From NCBI RefSeq assembly GCF_037392515.1, contig NC_090290.1:33253753-33317752 (forward strand): 64,000 nucleotides of DNA. The letters run 5' to 3'. Each line of letters begins with the position of its first letter. Position 1 is the first letter of the stretch. Source of the DNA: Haliotis asinina (Eukaryota > Mollusca > Gastropoda > Lepetellida > Haliotidae). The notes beneath the pieces were generated by a model. That model had not been told where the DNA came from. It searched no databases and was given only the letters and a program-made list of their open reading frames with translations. Of this stretch, positions 1-12,887 are shown piece by piece. The position numbers and the translations under genes are program-made.

Positions 1-2251
1 GATAAGCTGTAAGTAACATGAATCTTAGATTTCCATGACATTTGTAGCAATCACGTACTTGCCTATATTCTTGGGCTAAACAGGAACATGTTCTCATTGA
101 TATGTATCTTTAACATGCTGACTGGAATTTGCACTTTTTGTCTTGTTTTCAAGCAAAACAGCCTTTCATTCAGGTCGGCAACTGAGTACTTAATCTCATA
201 CCTAAAATACACCTCTACATTTTGCCAGGCAGGTTGAGATGAACATTTAAAAATATTTTTAGATTACTTTATTCAGAATTGAAGGCCATCTGGCCAAGAA
301 TACAACAGGTAAAAATATGTTTGATATTGGGATATGACTGCGCAGTCTGTTTCAATCTTTTTCCAAGGTAGAATGTACAATATGGAATAACCCACCAGAA
401 CTATATATTGTGTAGCTCTTGCTTCTATAACTGAAATATCACTCGACTCTACAGTTAGACTGCATCCAATTTCAAAACACAGTAGGTTTATCTCCTTAAC
501 AGACCATAAAACTCTATGTCACATTCAAAGCCTTAGTTAACTGTCATTTACAAGTAGCTCTCAAGCTGCAAAGCTGTGCCAAGCAAAATCGTACATGTAT
601 TTTGTGATAATCTCAGCACAACAGTTTTGTTCATGTTTGAGAGTGATTTGCAACTTTTCAGGAAAGCACTTGCTTGTTTTGATTAGACATTTGATCTCTT
701 CAATTCACATATGAAACTCCCAAACATTTGAAAAATACTACAGGACTGGTTTGCTGTAAAACTTGCCAGCCCTGACCCAAACTTACCTGCCTACAAATAA
801 CTCATGTTTGACAAGCAACAGTTTATCATCCAGTTGGAAATAATCATTTATTTTTACGAGTGAATTTATAATGATTTATTATACTGAATCTGATGAATAT
901 CTTCATATACATGTCTAAAGTTTAACACAACCGTCAGGCAGGTGAATTTGATAATCTGACAGTCTATGTTAAAAATAACCCACCCCGACCAGTCAGGCAG
1001 GCAGGTATAACAAATGCTGCATATAAAGGTATTTCCTGGCAAAACTGTGCTGGACATCAACATCAAATATACGTGTTTGTGTACCCCTTATGAGCAGGAC
1101 AATAGATATTTTGTCATGCTAGTCATATCTCTGTACTACCTTGTTGATGGAAGGTGACAAAATGTGTTTTTGCAGTAAACTTTTATGTATGTTAGTTTCC
1201 CTTCACATGGAAACTTCCCAAATCTGATGCTCCTCAACGACTAACACACGGTCTGCCTCTGCTAGAGAGGGAAGGAATACTCGGGGCAAATCTTAGCCAA
1301 CTTCTAGCACTGTCATAAAGGGGGAAATAGGCTGAAATCAACTACTTGTGTTTTATGCATGTTTTGCTTCTTTGCCTTCTGTCTCCTACTGAAAAATCTA
1401 AAAAAATCCACAAAAAAATGGTGTTGTGTGAAGGTAATGTTACATATTTCAAAGTTCTGAAAAGTGAATGAAAAGAACAATTTTTGTAAATGTTTTGTTA
1501 ACATGAGAAATATGGTAATAAAGTAAACCAACTCAAGAATAATGCCCATTTTTTATTTAATGTTGTAGTGACAATAACAATGTAACAACTTATTTTTCAC
1601 AACACTTACTGATTGTAAAGTCATATAAAGGTGACAATACAGAATAATATTTCCACTCCCCTCCAAATGGATTTCTTTGTAGTGGATAAACCGTCTGGAA
1701 AGTGGGAGAAAGGTTTACACCAACACTGTCTAGCCCGCTCTCTGTTCAGGAGTATGGGGCTCCTCAGGGGTATAAGACGCCATGCAGGCCTCATTCCACT
1801 ACATGATCATACCTCTATGACTGTACTGAATCCCATACTAACATACACTTAAAGCAGTATTATCTCTAACATTGTTAGTCCCCAAACATCAAGTCTGTCT
1901 CCTTATCACTTGGCTTCAATATTTGTGAACTAGTTAAAGTAGGCTTGCCTATATTCACAGATGTAAGATTTCCAGTTGAAATTGACAAGCCTTCATGATG
2001 ACTGTTGTTGGCGTTAGTAGTGACTAGAGTTCTAGTTAGGTGGATTATGCTGAGTCGGGGCACAACCTGGATATACTGAACATTTCTGTTTATTTCATTT
2101 TATTATTATATAATTCAGTATGTATGTATCCTCATGGAAAAGGAATAAGGAAACATATGAAAGTACAAGTGTTCCATTATTATTTTCCAGATTTCTTCCC
2201 AAGGTATGTATTAATTACACTGTGGGTGAAATAACTAAAAGAACACTTAAA
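1..2251. other. No gene recognised
   Basis: AT-rich sequence without a convincing exon, RNA gene or complete transposon. The short open frames here have no recognisable motif and no flanking splice signals that join to anything. It may be intronic or intergenic. Confidence 0.5.
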
Positions 2252-2270
2252 CAGATAGATAGATAAATAA

Positions 2271-2306
<36 letters not shown>

Positions 2307-2643
2307 GATAGTTTTATAGCACACATATCCACGCACTAGTGCATGCTCAAGGCACTGGTATTTTCCCCTCGATCACTGGATGTCACTGCCATTTTTAGCT
2401 GCTAGGGGATTTTATGAGAACCGCGAAATATGGCCGTATTAGAACAGAGGTTTGTAGGAAGATATGACAAGTGCACAGGGTTGTGTACTGTACACTAGGG
2501 GTTGTGACAACACTGAAAGAGTCTGCACACAAAGTTGACTCCAAGGTTTTTACACCCGGTCACAGGTAGGCTCGATCCCGAAACCTCAACCTTGCTGGAT
2601 CACTAGCCTGGCGCCTTAGACAGCTCGCCCACCATGCCACTTG
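2252..2643 (-). mobile_element. tRNA-derived SINE with (TATC)n tail
   Basis: Read on the minus strand, the 5' head (about 2643 to 2570) looks like a tRNA: an A-box region with GGGCGAGCTGTCTAAGGCGC and a B-box-like GGTTTCGGGATCGAGCC. A roughly 260 bp body follows, then a microsatellite tail that reads (GATA)n on the plus strand at 2252-2308. Head, body and simple-repeat tail in this order are the usual plan of a SINE moved by a LINE. The body, with a TCCACGCACTAGTGCATGC stretch, is familiar to me from gastropod genomes. The tRNA head carries no intact cloverleaf, so it is not a functional tRNA gene. Confidence 0.75.
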
Positions 2644-5633
2644 TGTGGTCATGTGTTCCCTTATTTGTTTCCATGAATATATTTATATCTGGTCAAGTTG
2701 TATTGACCTGTGTGGAACTAACTTCTAGTACTTAGAACATGTAGAACTATTTCTATCTATAATATGCATCCATATTACATAAATATGGCATACATACAGT
2801 GTGTGAAATGACCACTGGCCCGCTAGCCCGTAGCTAGTAAAAACCCAGTTGGGCCAGTAAATATATGCGGTCTCTGCCCCAACTTGTTAGTGAATTTTCA
2901 TGGGGGGTTGCTGTGGCATGTTAAGTTATAATACACTTTTAAATCATGCCAGATTATGGCCTGATGAACATGTTAGCATGTTATCATATCAGCAGTCTGT
3001 TTCAGGTGTATCTCTATTATCTTTATTTGCACTTAAGAGGCCAAATACTGTTTGTATCATTATGAGGCAGTAGAGAGTACATTTCTTCTGTGTAGAAGGG
3101 CATGGTTAAAAAAAACTAGTGATAATTTTTACAGGGGTCCTTTGCTAGAATAGGTTAAAATTTATAAATATTGGGATGCACAATGTAATATTTCATAATA
3201 TACTTATCATTCAAAGGGTGATAGGCTGGACAGGCACAAAGAAAATGATATTCATCTTCAATTAGGTTCGAATCACTCATTTTACATATTCTATCATCTT
3301 TATTTCAATATATCTACCTGTTTTGATTAACAATTCATGGGAGGAGCAACAAAATTTTGTAAGCGTGATTCTGTATTTCCGAACATTCAGAGATGACAGA
3401 TAGGTTTCATTGTATGCAGACTGCTTAAACATTCTGTAGTAAAAACACTTGTTTGACACAGATAATTGGTCAAGCCTGGAGATATGTATCATGAGGAAAT
3501 TTTGTTGAGTGTAGTGGAGGACTGAGAATGTATGTAGTGAGATGACCACTCCTTGCTGTGCAATGCAGTATGTAGTGGGCGGATGGGAGGGATGTGCTGT
3601 TTTAGTCAGTAAAACTTGAGCTCAAGTGCTGCGGTTGCAATAGTGTGGCATTCAAAATTAGGTTGCTGTTAAAAATGCTTAAAAAATCTAATCAAAGAAC
3701 TATGTCTTTCTTTAAAGCTGTGTTGAGATGGAATTAGTCATTTGAGATCCCATCATGACAGGGACCTCAATATTAAGGTAACTTTTTCTCACAGATGTGT
3801 CATTTTCATATTTTCTTGACATGCTCATTTACTGTACGTAGAATGCATATGTCATGTTGACTTGTGATGGGTTTCGTGGCACACTTGTGTATTTGTATCT
3901 GGAGACTGTCCTAACATTCATGATGAACAATGGTGTTTCAGAAGCAACATGGAAAAATATAGATCTTTGAACTTTTTACGATATGAACATTTTGTGATTC
4001 AGTATGATGCTCCTTGTTTAACTTGTTAGCATTCGTGTTCAGCATTTGAAATTAATGATGGTCCCTAGGCCTGAAGCCAACTGAAAACAACTTGGACCCA
4101 CAGCTTTTGTTTTCTGCAGGTCATGATGGCTGAGAGCTTTTTATCCTTAATAACTAAGAGTATTATATTTCAGGAAGTATTCAGTACTTTCTAGTTTTTA
4201 TCTTGATCAGCATCTGTTGTCTGTAAGTGAAATGAATATCACTGTCAAGGAAGCAATTTAGATTACTAATGTATGGTTTTATAACCTCAAACAAGTTGCT
4301 GGAAATTACCTATTTTGTTGCTAAAATATAATGCCTACACATTCTGATCAAAACCCACAACGTTTAATGGTGATGGGTCCTTTGGGCCTCAACTTTTCAG
4401 GGTTAATGGCAAACAGTATTTGTGTAATGTCAAGCAATATGAGCAATCATTCCCCAGTAATGTTATAATCATCATGTCATGCTGATTAAAGTTTAATTCA
4501 ATTTAAACCACCAAAGGTACTCCCCACGTGAACTTCAACCATTCCTAGTAAGGTTTATAACTACCTTTTTGTCTTTGTCAGAGGTCTGTTACATAAGGTA
4601 AATATGATTTGTACAGTGTTCTTCAAGTGATATCCTTCTGAAGCCCATGGAAATGTCAAGGAAGATGTGGTTATCAATAGCTACAAGGTGCATGTGATAC
4701 CAGGATGAGGGTCACAGTGACCTACAGTTTGGGATGGAGGGCTGCAGGTATTACTGACCTCTTGACATCTGACTGACATTACCGGATCTGCTGAGAACAT
4801 GCAGGACATGCACTCATACCGCATTAGATTTAATAAATGCTCTGGTCACTTAAAATGGTGTTTTTAAAACTCTAATTAGTTTCCCTAGATCAAGTATTAA
4901 TGGACTTAATTTTAACATGAGGAATCTGAAATAGTATTTTCTACTGGGCAATAATACATCCTTTCAGCAAAATATTCATTAATATACACATGAAAGTATG
5001 GATGATCAGTTATTCATCTTAGCTTGGAGTATTCGTGAAGATTGCTTGAAGGTTGGTATAGTGGGCGCTTAATATGATGAATATGGTAAAGTTTCATGAT
5101 ACTTGTAAGGGCTGAATTGCAACAGATAAAGTTATTATAGTGACAGTGCTGCTCATATCTAACTTTACTGATCTCTAATTTCCTGTAATATGTCATGGTA
5201 AAGCTGATCATATAAGCTGTATGATATGGGGTTTAAGAGCTCAATTCTGTCATCTGTTTACTGTAATTGTTTTCTCAGTCACAGGTCACATCAAACAAGA
5301 TGCTCGATATTAAACACCTGATACAAGTGTTATTAGCTATCTGTAGTGTAGTGTGGTATCAGTGTGAACACATAACCGACATACTGAACAATATCTTTGA
5401 GGAATCATGAATAACTTTGGGGATAATTTTTACAGTTTATATAGTACCCAGTCCTCAATGCTAAAAACATCCCCAAGTAGGTGAATGATCCCTTTTTAGT
5501 TCAGTATATTTGAATATTACTCATGTATGCAGTCTGATAAATCGATAACAACTGTGACACTATATTTCCCCTCCACATTATGAACGATTTCAAAATCAAA
5601 GAATTTTGTCATGGTCCAAATGTAACAAAATCA
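2644..5633. other. No gene recognised
   Basis: No exon, RNA gene or bounded transposon could be supported in this 3 kb. The only local peculiarity is a short stretch near 2810-2880 built on alternating GCCCGCTAGCCCGTAGC-type words. Confidence 0.45.
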
Positions 5634-6893
5634 TTAAAGGTCACATGCAACCAAAAAATCAAACATAATTAAAACACATTTATCACTTATTCATGACATA
5701 TAATATACATTGCTGCTTTTAAAAAAACAAATAAACACAATTATAAGCGTACAATCGCGGTTCAAAAGTGCAATATTTTGTACTTGGGCTTACTTCCCCC
5801 GAAACGAAGCCCTCGGGAGACCGAACCCAGTCATAGCGGGTGGCTATGCATTCAAGTGTAACGACGGCTTCCGATTGGCTGGTTCATTTGCTGATATGCT
5901 GAGGGTTCATTGTGTGTACAGAAAGATGATCTGTTTGATGGGCATTTTAGAAGTATAGCCAGTCACACAAGAAAGTAAGATTCTTTATGGATAACAACTT
6001 CTTTTTGTGTACTTGATGCGTCGTTTCAGTATGGATTCATATACTGTTGTCAAACAAAATCATATACACGAAAAGAAGTCGTTATCCACGAAGAATGTAT
6101 ATAGAGATGTTGGGTTTGGAAAATACATGTTCTCTGAATTTGTGCTCGATCCAATAAAAAATCATCACTGTAGTGATGGTAAACTACTGCCTGGCTGGAA
6201 TCTGTCATTTGTCCAAGTACAAAGCAGGACTTGAAACTGACAAGAGTTTGCACCAGTTTCCGTCAAATCCAGTCATCCGAAAAAAATGAATGTAGTTTGT
6301 TTGCAACCTACAGACATAAAAACGTCATGTGTATCACACGTGCCTAATTACATAATGTGGCAGACACGGGACTCGGGTGCACGAGTCATAAATCAACTTA
6401 TTTTCTTTATGTCGTATAGACTGATAGGTGTTAAGTTCAAATTGCATGTTGTCTTTAGCAGACAGGCAGACAGACATATAGGTGTCAATAAACCAGACAT
6501 CGAGCTTTCTGTGACAGAGACTGCTTACCACAATCAACAAGTTGTTTTACGTAACGAGTAGATTAATTACTTGTTTGTGTACACAACCAAGAATAGACTA
6601 CTGCTCACGACCTCAGACGCTGGGCATGCATACTGTTTCATGATCCGCGAACCTATTCACTGCGCATGCGTTATGGACGCAGCGCAGCACAGCAGTTGAA
6701 ACCAGTTTTCCCCCCAGCGCTGGGGGGAATTTAGTGAAACGTTTGAACTCCGATTTCGCGGGCTTTTTTTTCATTGCGTTTTTTTTCAACTTTATAGGTT
6801 GAATTGGCATTTTTTATGATTTGTTTCGGTAAGTGCATACCGAAAAGTACCAGAATCTGCAAAGTTGTATTTTACGTTGCATGTGACCTTTAA
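5634..6893. mobile_element. Non-autonomous TTAA/TIR DNA transposon, copy 1 (Kolobok-like)
   Basis: The ends are perfect inverted repeats of 18 bp: TTAAAGGTCACATGCAAC at 5634-5651 and its complement at 6876-6893. TTAA is at both outer edges, which fits a TTAA target duplication. Between about 5988 and 6088 there is an internal imperfect palindrome (GGATAACAACTTCTTTTTGT facing ACGAAAAGAAGTCGTTATCC). No transposase is encoded, and the open frames inside show no known domain. TTAA duplications with TIRs starting AAAGG are known for Kolobok-type elements; piggyBac also uses TTAA. The superfamily is an inference; the element boundaries are seen directly. Confidence 0.8.
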
Positions 6894-6957
6894 GAAAGTC
6901 ATAAATATGAAAAAAGAAAACTCTTGTTCCAGTTTTATTTCTAAGGTTTTAGTCAAG

Positions 6958-7640
6958 TAAGATAATATTCTTGTGATTGGTGAGGTTGATCCTCACAGGC
7001 AGACCTTTAGCCATGATTAAGATAATGTTACTGTGTTTGGTATGGATGATCCTCACAGGTACACGTTTTGCTATGATTAGGTAAGATAATATTCCTGTGA
7101 TTGATGAGGTTGATCATCACAGGCATACCTTCTGACATGATTGAGATAATGTTACTGTGATTGGTATGGATGATCCTCACAGGCACACGTTTTGCTATGA
7201 TTAGGTAAGATAATATTCCTGTGATTGGTGTGGTTATCATCACAGGCATACCTTCTGACATGACTGAGATAATGTTACTGTGATTGGTATGGATGATCCT
7301 CACAGGTACATGTTTTGCTATGATTAGGTAAGATAATATTCCTGTGATTGGTGAGGTTATCATCACAGGCAGACCTTCTGACATGATTGAGATAATGTTA
7401 CAGTGATTGATATGGATGATCCTCACAGGTACATGTTTTGCTATGATTAGGTAAGATAATATTCCTGTGATTGGTGAGGTTGATCATCACAGGCATACCT
7501 TCTGACATGATTGAGATAATGTTACTGTGATTGGTATGGATGATCCTCACAGGTACATGTTTTGCTATGATTAGGTAAGATAATATTCCTGTGATTGGTG
7601 AGGTTGATCATCACAGGCATACCTTCTGACATGATTGAGT
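6958..7640. repeat. Tandem array, about 123-bp units made of two diverged 61-bp halves
   Basis: About 5.5 copies follow each other with a period of 123-124 bp (for example the word GAGATAATGTTACTGTG recurs near 7143, 7266, 7390 and 7513). Each unit has two similar halves, one with GATAATGTTACTGTGATTGG and one with GATAATATTCCTGTGATTGG, each followed by a CACAGG word about 20 bp on. A 61-bp ancestor therefore doubled before the dimer was amplified. The 132-residue open frame on the minus strand here is only the repeat read through. Confidence 0.9.
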
Positions 7641-9298
7641 AATCCAGAATATGGCCACTGCAGTCCTCTTCTGAAGAAGACAAAGTCTTACTGTGAAGAT
7701 AAAAATAGATTCTTAACTTTCTGCACTGGCAGACATCTTGCCAAACAATTTGACAAAAATATTGAGATTCACATGCAAAGATAATTCTATTATTATGTCA
7801 GCTCCTGCTTTTAAGTTAGGAACTGTCTGTTACGATACATATAATGTGTACTTTCAAGTAGGGTTAGTGTTAGCAAACATGATTCTGAATGATTCTTTGT
7901 TCCATTTTACATTCTCACATGTTCAGAATTCAGCGTTTATGAGTTTGAATCATATGTTTTGCCATTCTTATGATTTTTGGTCTGTCTGCACCAGGACCAT
8001 TTTTGCAGGTTTATGCTGAATGAGAAGTCTATAGGATCTGGATGATTTTATGTTTTATGAAATATTTTTGTGGAAAACAGGCTGCATGGTGCCTGGGGTG
8101 TAACTTTCGTTCCACAGGAAAAACATTACAGTAGACAAATAATTGCAGTGTTACTATGCAGTTTGTATTTATGATAAATTTCATGGCTCCTGTCATTATT
8201 CAACATTTATTTCAATATAGTGAATATCATTTGGGGTGAAATTGTTTTTAGTCTGATCTGCATGTCACAACTCATTATATACAGTACAAGAATTGCTGAT
8301 CAAAGTAACTTGAAACCCAGTACATTTCCAAGGTCACATATCCAGAATTCTCTTATTTAAGAGGAAAATGTTCTGTGTATTGTTAAAGATTATTGCCTGC
8401 TTGGTCATGGCACCAGTGAAGTTATATTTAGTCATTCACTCTGAGCATTATATTGTCTATTGTCTGCTGTATGTTCACTGACTGCTTCAGTTTTGCCATT
8501 GTGTTTTGCAGTAGAGCAGTAGGGGGAAACGTAATGTCTTGCAAACACATATAATGCCCAAAAATTGAAGATGTGACTTCATTCCCCCTTTCACAGAGCT
8601 GGGTTTTTTTTGTTTTTGTTTTTTTATTCATTTGCTTTTGAAGGAATGAGAATATGATTTTTGTTTTTGTGAAAAGTATACAAAATTTAGTGTGCTGTTG
8701 CAAGAGATTGTGTTGAGCTGTGTGTGTGAGTTGAGTTAGTCCATCATGACAATTGAGAATATGCTATAGGTATTTGAGAATTGTGCCATTTGGAGGAGAA
8801 ACTGAGGTCAGTGATTTGTTTGCATAGTGGGCAGTTAGCCAGCATCTCTGTGATTTAGGCACTTGATAATCAGGCTGAGGAGTTAACTGCTGAGAATAAT
8901 TGGACACTATAAACGTCAGTGGTGTACATTTCTGGTTATGTTGGCAGATTGCAGTGAAAACGACTGATGTACAGAAATATTCACATATTACCTGTTGGTA
9001 AAGACGGTATCTTTGAAGATTATTTTGTTTAATGTGAACTTGTTATTTAGATATTTACTTTGATGAGAAACAGTTGTTTTTGCAGACAGACTTGTGTTTT
9101 TCATCAGAGATCTGAAGCGTCTGTGACTCTTGTGATAAGGATTAGCTGTATAGTTTGTCTTCACATGGCACCATCACAAGCTTCAAGCTGCTGGAATCAG
9201 GACTATATATATAGTGACAAGAGAACTAGTAGCCTGGGGTTTTTATCTTTAAATGTGTGAGTTACTCACTCTTTGTTTCTGGATTACCTGCAGCAGAT
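7641..9298. other. No gene recognised
   Basis: AT-rich non-coding sequence. No exon with paired splice sites, no repeat array and no transposon end was identified. Confidence 0.45.
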
Positions 9299-10145
9299 GC
9301 ACTTTAGAGGGTACAGATAGTGACTATATCAGGTGGTCATTATTACTGCTGGACAGTATGGAGAGTACATGAGTGGAGGCACTTTAGAGGGTACAGATAG
9401 TGACTGTATCAGGTGGTCATTATTACTACTGGAGAGTATGGAGAATACATGAGTGGAGGCACTTTAGAGGGTACAGATAGTGACTGTATCAGGTGGTCAT
9501 TATTACTACTGGAGAGTATGGAGAATACATGAGTGGAGGCACTTTAGAGGGTACAGATAGTGACCGTATCAGGTGGTCATTATTACTGCTGGAGAGTATT
9601 GAGAGTACATGAGTGGAGGCACTTTAGAGGGTACAGATAGTGACTATATCAGGTGGTTATTATTACTGCTGGAGAGTATGGAGAATACATGAGTGGAGGC
9701 ACTTTAGAGGGTACAGATAGTGACTATATCAGGTGGTCATTATTACTGCTGGAGAGTATGGAGAATACATGAGTGGAGGCACTTTAGAGGGTACAGATAG
9801 TGACTATATCAGGTGGTCATTATTACTGCTGGAAAGTATTGAGAGTACATGAGTGGAGGCACTTTAGAGGGTACAGATAGTGACTGTATCAGGTGGTCAT
9901 TACTGGTGGAGAGTATTGAGAGTACATGACTGTAAGCACTTTAAAAGGTACAGATAGTGACTGTATCAGGTGGTTATTATTGCTGGAGAGTATTGAGAGT
10001 ACATGACTGGAAGCAGTTTAGAAGGTACAGATAGTGACTGTATCAGGTGGCCATTACTGGTGGAGAGTATTGAGAGTACATGACTGGAAGCACTTTAGAA
10101 GGTACAGATAGTGACTGTATCAGGTGATTATCATTGCTGGAGAGT
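9299..10145. repeat. Tandem array of 80-bp units
   Basis: Units start GCACTTTAGAGGGTACAGAT at 9299, 9379, 9459, 9539, 9619, 9699, 9779 and 9859 with an exact 80-bp period. About three shorter, more diverged units of 74-78 bp run to about 10145. The first eight differ by only a few bases, which points to recent amplification or gene conversion. The last units carry shared changes (CACTTTAGAAGG) and deletions, as expected at the edge of an array. Confidence 0.95.
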
Positions 10146-10359
10146 ATGGAGAGTATTGCTGAAGAAGCAGATTGTGTTGTTGAATGTGTTAGCAACTTCC
10201 TCCAGCAGGGTGGTGTTGCAAGGCATTTATCTACATCAGCAGATTCGCTGATCAAAGTTTCACATGCACACTTGTAGCTGTATCTGGAAATGTTTGAGGA
10301 CACTCAACATTTACACATGTGTAAATAGGAATATTCTTTTTGCATACCATTCAAGAATT

Positions 10360-10570
10360 GTAAGGGATTTGGGATTTACGTTACAAGATTGATAAAGTGC
10401 ATGACGATGAAGTCAAGGAGGACACAGATGATGAAGAGAAATTATGGGAAAATATGACAATTTATTCCATTCCTTTGAACATATTTCATCTGTATGGATA
10501 TATAACCTTTTCTCTTATGTATTTGCATTAGCTGGTATGCTGACAAAATGGAATATCTTCACCCTTTTTT
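10360..10570. repeat. Dispersed duplication, copy 1 (partner at 18600-18815)
   Basis: This stretch aligns by eye with 18600-18815 in the same orientation. Shared words include GATTTAC, ATGAAGTCAAGGAGGA, ACAGATG.TGAAGAGAAATTA and TTTCATCTGTATG, in the same order and spacing, with about 20-25 percent change. It may be an old transposon fragment or a segmental duplication. Reading it as protein gives an acidic K/D/E-rich peptide in both copies, but the second has stops. Confidence 0.6.
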
Positions 10571-10979
10571 TTTAATGGTATATATAGCTGACAGCATGGA
10601 TTTTGTAATACTACACTGTATAATCTGAAACACTTTCAGAAAGAATGTCCAGAAATATATCCAATACAATGAATCGTCTATAATATGATTTTGGTGGTAA
10701 CAAAATGTGAGAAGCCTTTCTGGTGACATGAAGTGGTGAGAGTAGTGAAACGGATACTTGGTGTCAAGGCTACATTGTGGGAGGAGCATGGTATAGTCAT
10801 GTGCTTTGGTACTTTGATTGGGGATGACTCACCCTCACCAACGTCAGACCATCACCACAGACCAGCTTGCGTCATAGCCAGTGCACAAGGAATTGCTAGC
10901 TAGCACTTCCTATTATTGATGGCAGTGCACAATTGTAAAGTGTAAGTGAAACCATGGTCATGTCCCTTCTCATGGCCTG

Positions 10980-11700
10980 GTGTGCATTGATACTTACATA
11001 AACCTTTCATTATCAGTTTTATATGAACCTATATGTTTATATGAACCTTTCATGATCAGTTTACGATACATCCTTGCATAAAGCTTTCATTACCAGTTTT
11101 AGATGTATTCTTATATAGACCTTTTATTATCATTTATGCATATATGCTTGTATAAACCTCTCATTATCAGTTTTAGATGTATGCTTGCATAAACCTTTCA
11201 TAATCAGCTGTGGATATATGCTTTCATAAACCTTTCATTGTCATTTGTGCATACATGCTTACATAAACCTTTCATCATTGATACATATATGCTTCTATAA
11301 ACCTTTCATTATCAGTTTTTGATATTATGCTTATGCAAACCCTTCATTGTTATTCATGCATATACGCTTGCATAAACCTTTCATTATCATTTATGCATAT
11401 ATGCTTGTATAAACCTTTTTTTATCTGTTCTATATCCTTCCGTACAACTTTACATAAGCCTTTTATGAGCTGTAATGCATCAGTGCCAATATACATGTAT
11501 ACCTTTCATGAACTGTTATGCACATATGCATCTATAAAAGCGTCATGGTCTGTTATGCATATAGATGCCTCTATAAATCTTCCATTACTATTGCATCAGT
11601 ACAAATATAAACCTTTCATGAACTGTTTGGATTGCTCTAATTTAAACCTGTGGTGTTCTGTTGTGCATATATGCCAATATAAACCTTTCATGAACTAGTT
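10980..11700. repeat. Degenerate tandem array, about 35-45 bp units
   Basis: The words ATAAACCTTTCAT and TATGCTT recur roughly every 35 to 45 bp, with much drift and small indels, through the whole interval. This is an old minisatellite. The 123-residue plus-strand open frame over it (M, H, C, Y rich) is a by-product. Confidence 0.8.
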
Positions 11701-12887
11701 TCATCTGTGCTAGTCCTCGCTGCCCTCTTTTGCGTACTCAATACATTTTCAGTGTGGACTTATGGTTTGATGATGAAATATGGCCTACTGATACATCCTG
11801 TGTCATATGTAGTGTTGGGAATTAGTTAAAATCTCATAATTGATGATTGGTACAATACAACCAATCAATCAATGAAAAAGATTTGTTTGCGTCATTTTCA
11901 GATTTTCCTATTCAGATCGTTGCATATAAATATCAAATGCTGCATCTTGCTACTTAAAAGTGATGACTCATATATCACAAACATAAACTTCCTGGAGTAT
12001 TCAAGAAATATTCAGTCATGACTTTCCAGTTCGTGAAGTTAGTATTTTAACAATCAAACATGTTTCCAGGCCCCAACAACTTCTACTAGGATATGTTCAT
12101 CGTCAATTGTTCCAAAGACTGAGCCAGTAGTTCCCAAATCATTTGTGTTCTATTATTAGACAATGACATCGATTACTTGGTTGCTTGGTTACTGCAACCA
12201 ATCTGCACTTATTTCAATTTATAAGAACACCACTAGTCATATGTTCCTACCTTGTATCATAAAAATTATATCTTATTATAGAGAAACATATTTCCAACAT
12301 TGTGACAAGTCATGGCGGGCCAAATTGGAAGAAAATGTCTTGTTCCAATTAGCAGCTTATATTTTCTGATTTTGGGAGGTACTTTAACTTTGCATTCAAT
12401 ACAGTAATGTCAAATTATGTGGGACTGCTACAGAATATGTTTGTCAATGTTTCTATTCATGGATCAATGGACTGAGGATAGTCTAGAGGGTGACTTGTCC
12501 TAACCCTAACACAACCATCTCTTAGGATCAAAGAGGCATGCCTGATCTAGTTTTATGATACCATCGGCATGCTTGGGTGGCAGACAGATCATATATCCTC
12601 TCCTGACTATATTTGCAAGAAACAGGAACTCTTCAGTTTCAATCTAACATTTTTTATTTACAATTGCTGTTTAATATCATCTTGTGCACTTGGTTTGATA
12701 GTTACCTGCAAACCTTCACAAGTATCTTTTTCTTTGGTCATTCCCTGATAGGTAATGGCCCATTGATATACAGTGTACCATACTGCTATGTTTCTATGGG
12801 AAATACACAATGAAAGTTGTTGTCTCTCTGCATCTATGAAAACTGACGATATCTGCTTAAATGTAACTACCTGTGTTGTGTTGGCAG
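11701..12887. other. Probable intron of the following gene
   Basis: No exon was found here. The segment ends with a good acceptor (TGTGTTGTGTTGGCAG, AG at 12886-12887) for the large exon that starts at 12888. At least its right part must be an intron of that gene. Confidence 0.5.

Noticed and set aside
7028..7426. 132-codon minus-strand frame with repeated HINHSNIISIMSEGMPVMI-like blocks
   Set aside because: It is the 123-bp tandem array; 123 is divisible by three, so it stays open by arithmetic. There is no unique coding flank.
6958..7640. Array with regular spacing resembling a CRISPR
   Set aside because: Units are contiguous without unique spacers, and the DNA is animal.
12873..12887. 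Possible start of the plus-strand gene at 12873
   Set aside because: The codon there is GTG, not ATG, and the five codons overlap a clear 3' splice site (TTGGCAG). The exon begins at 12888 and is internal.
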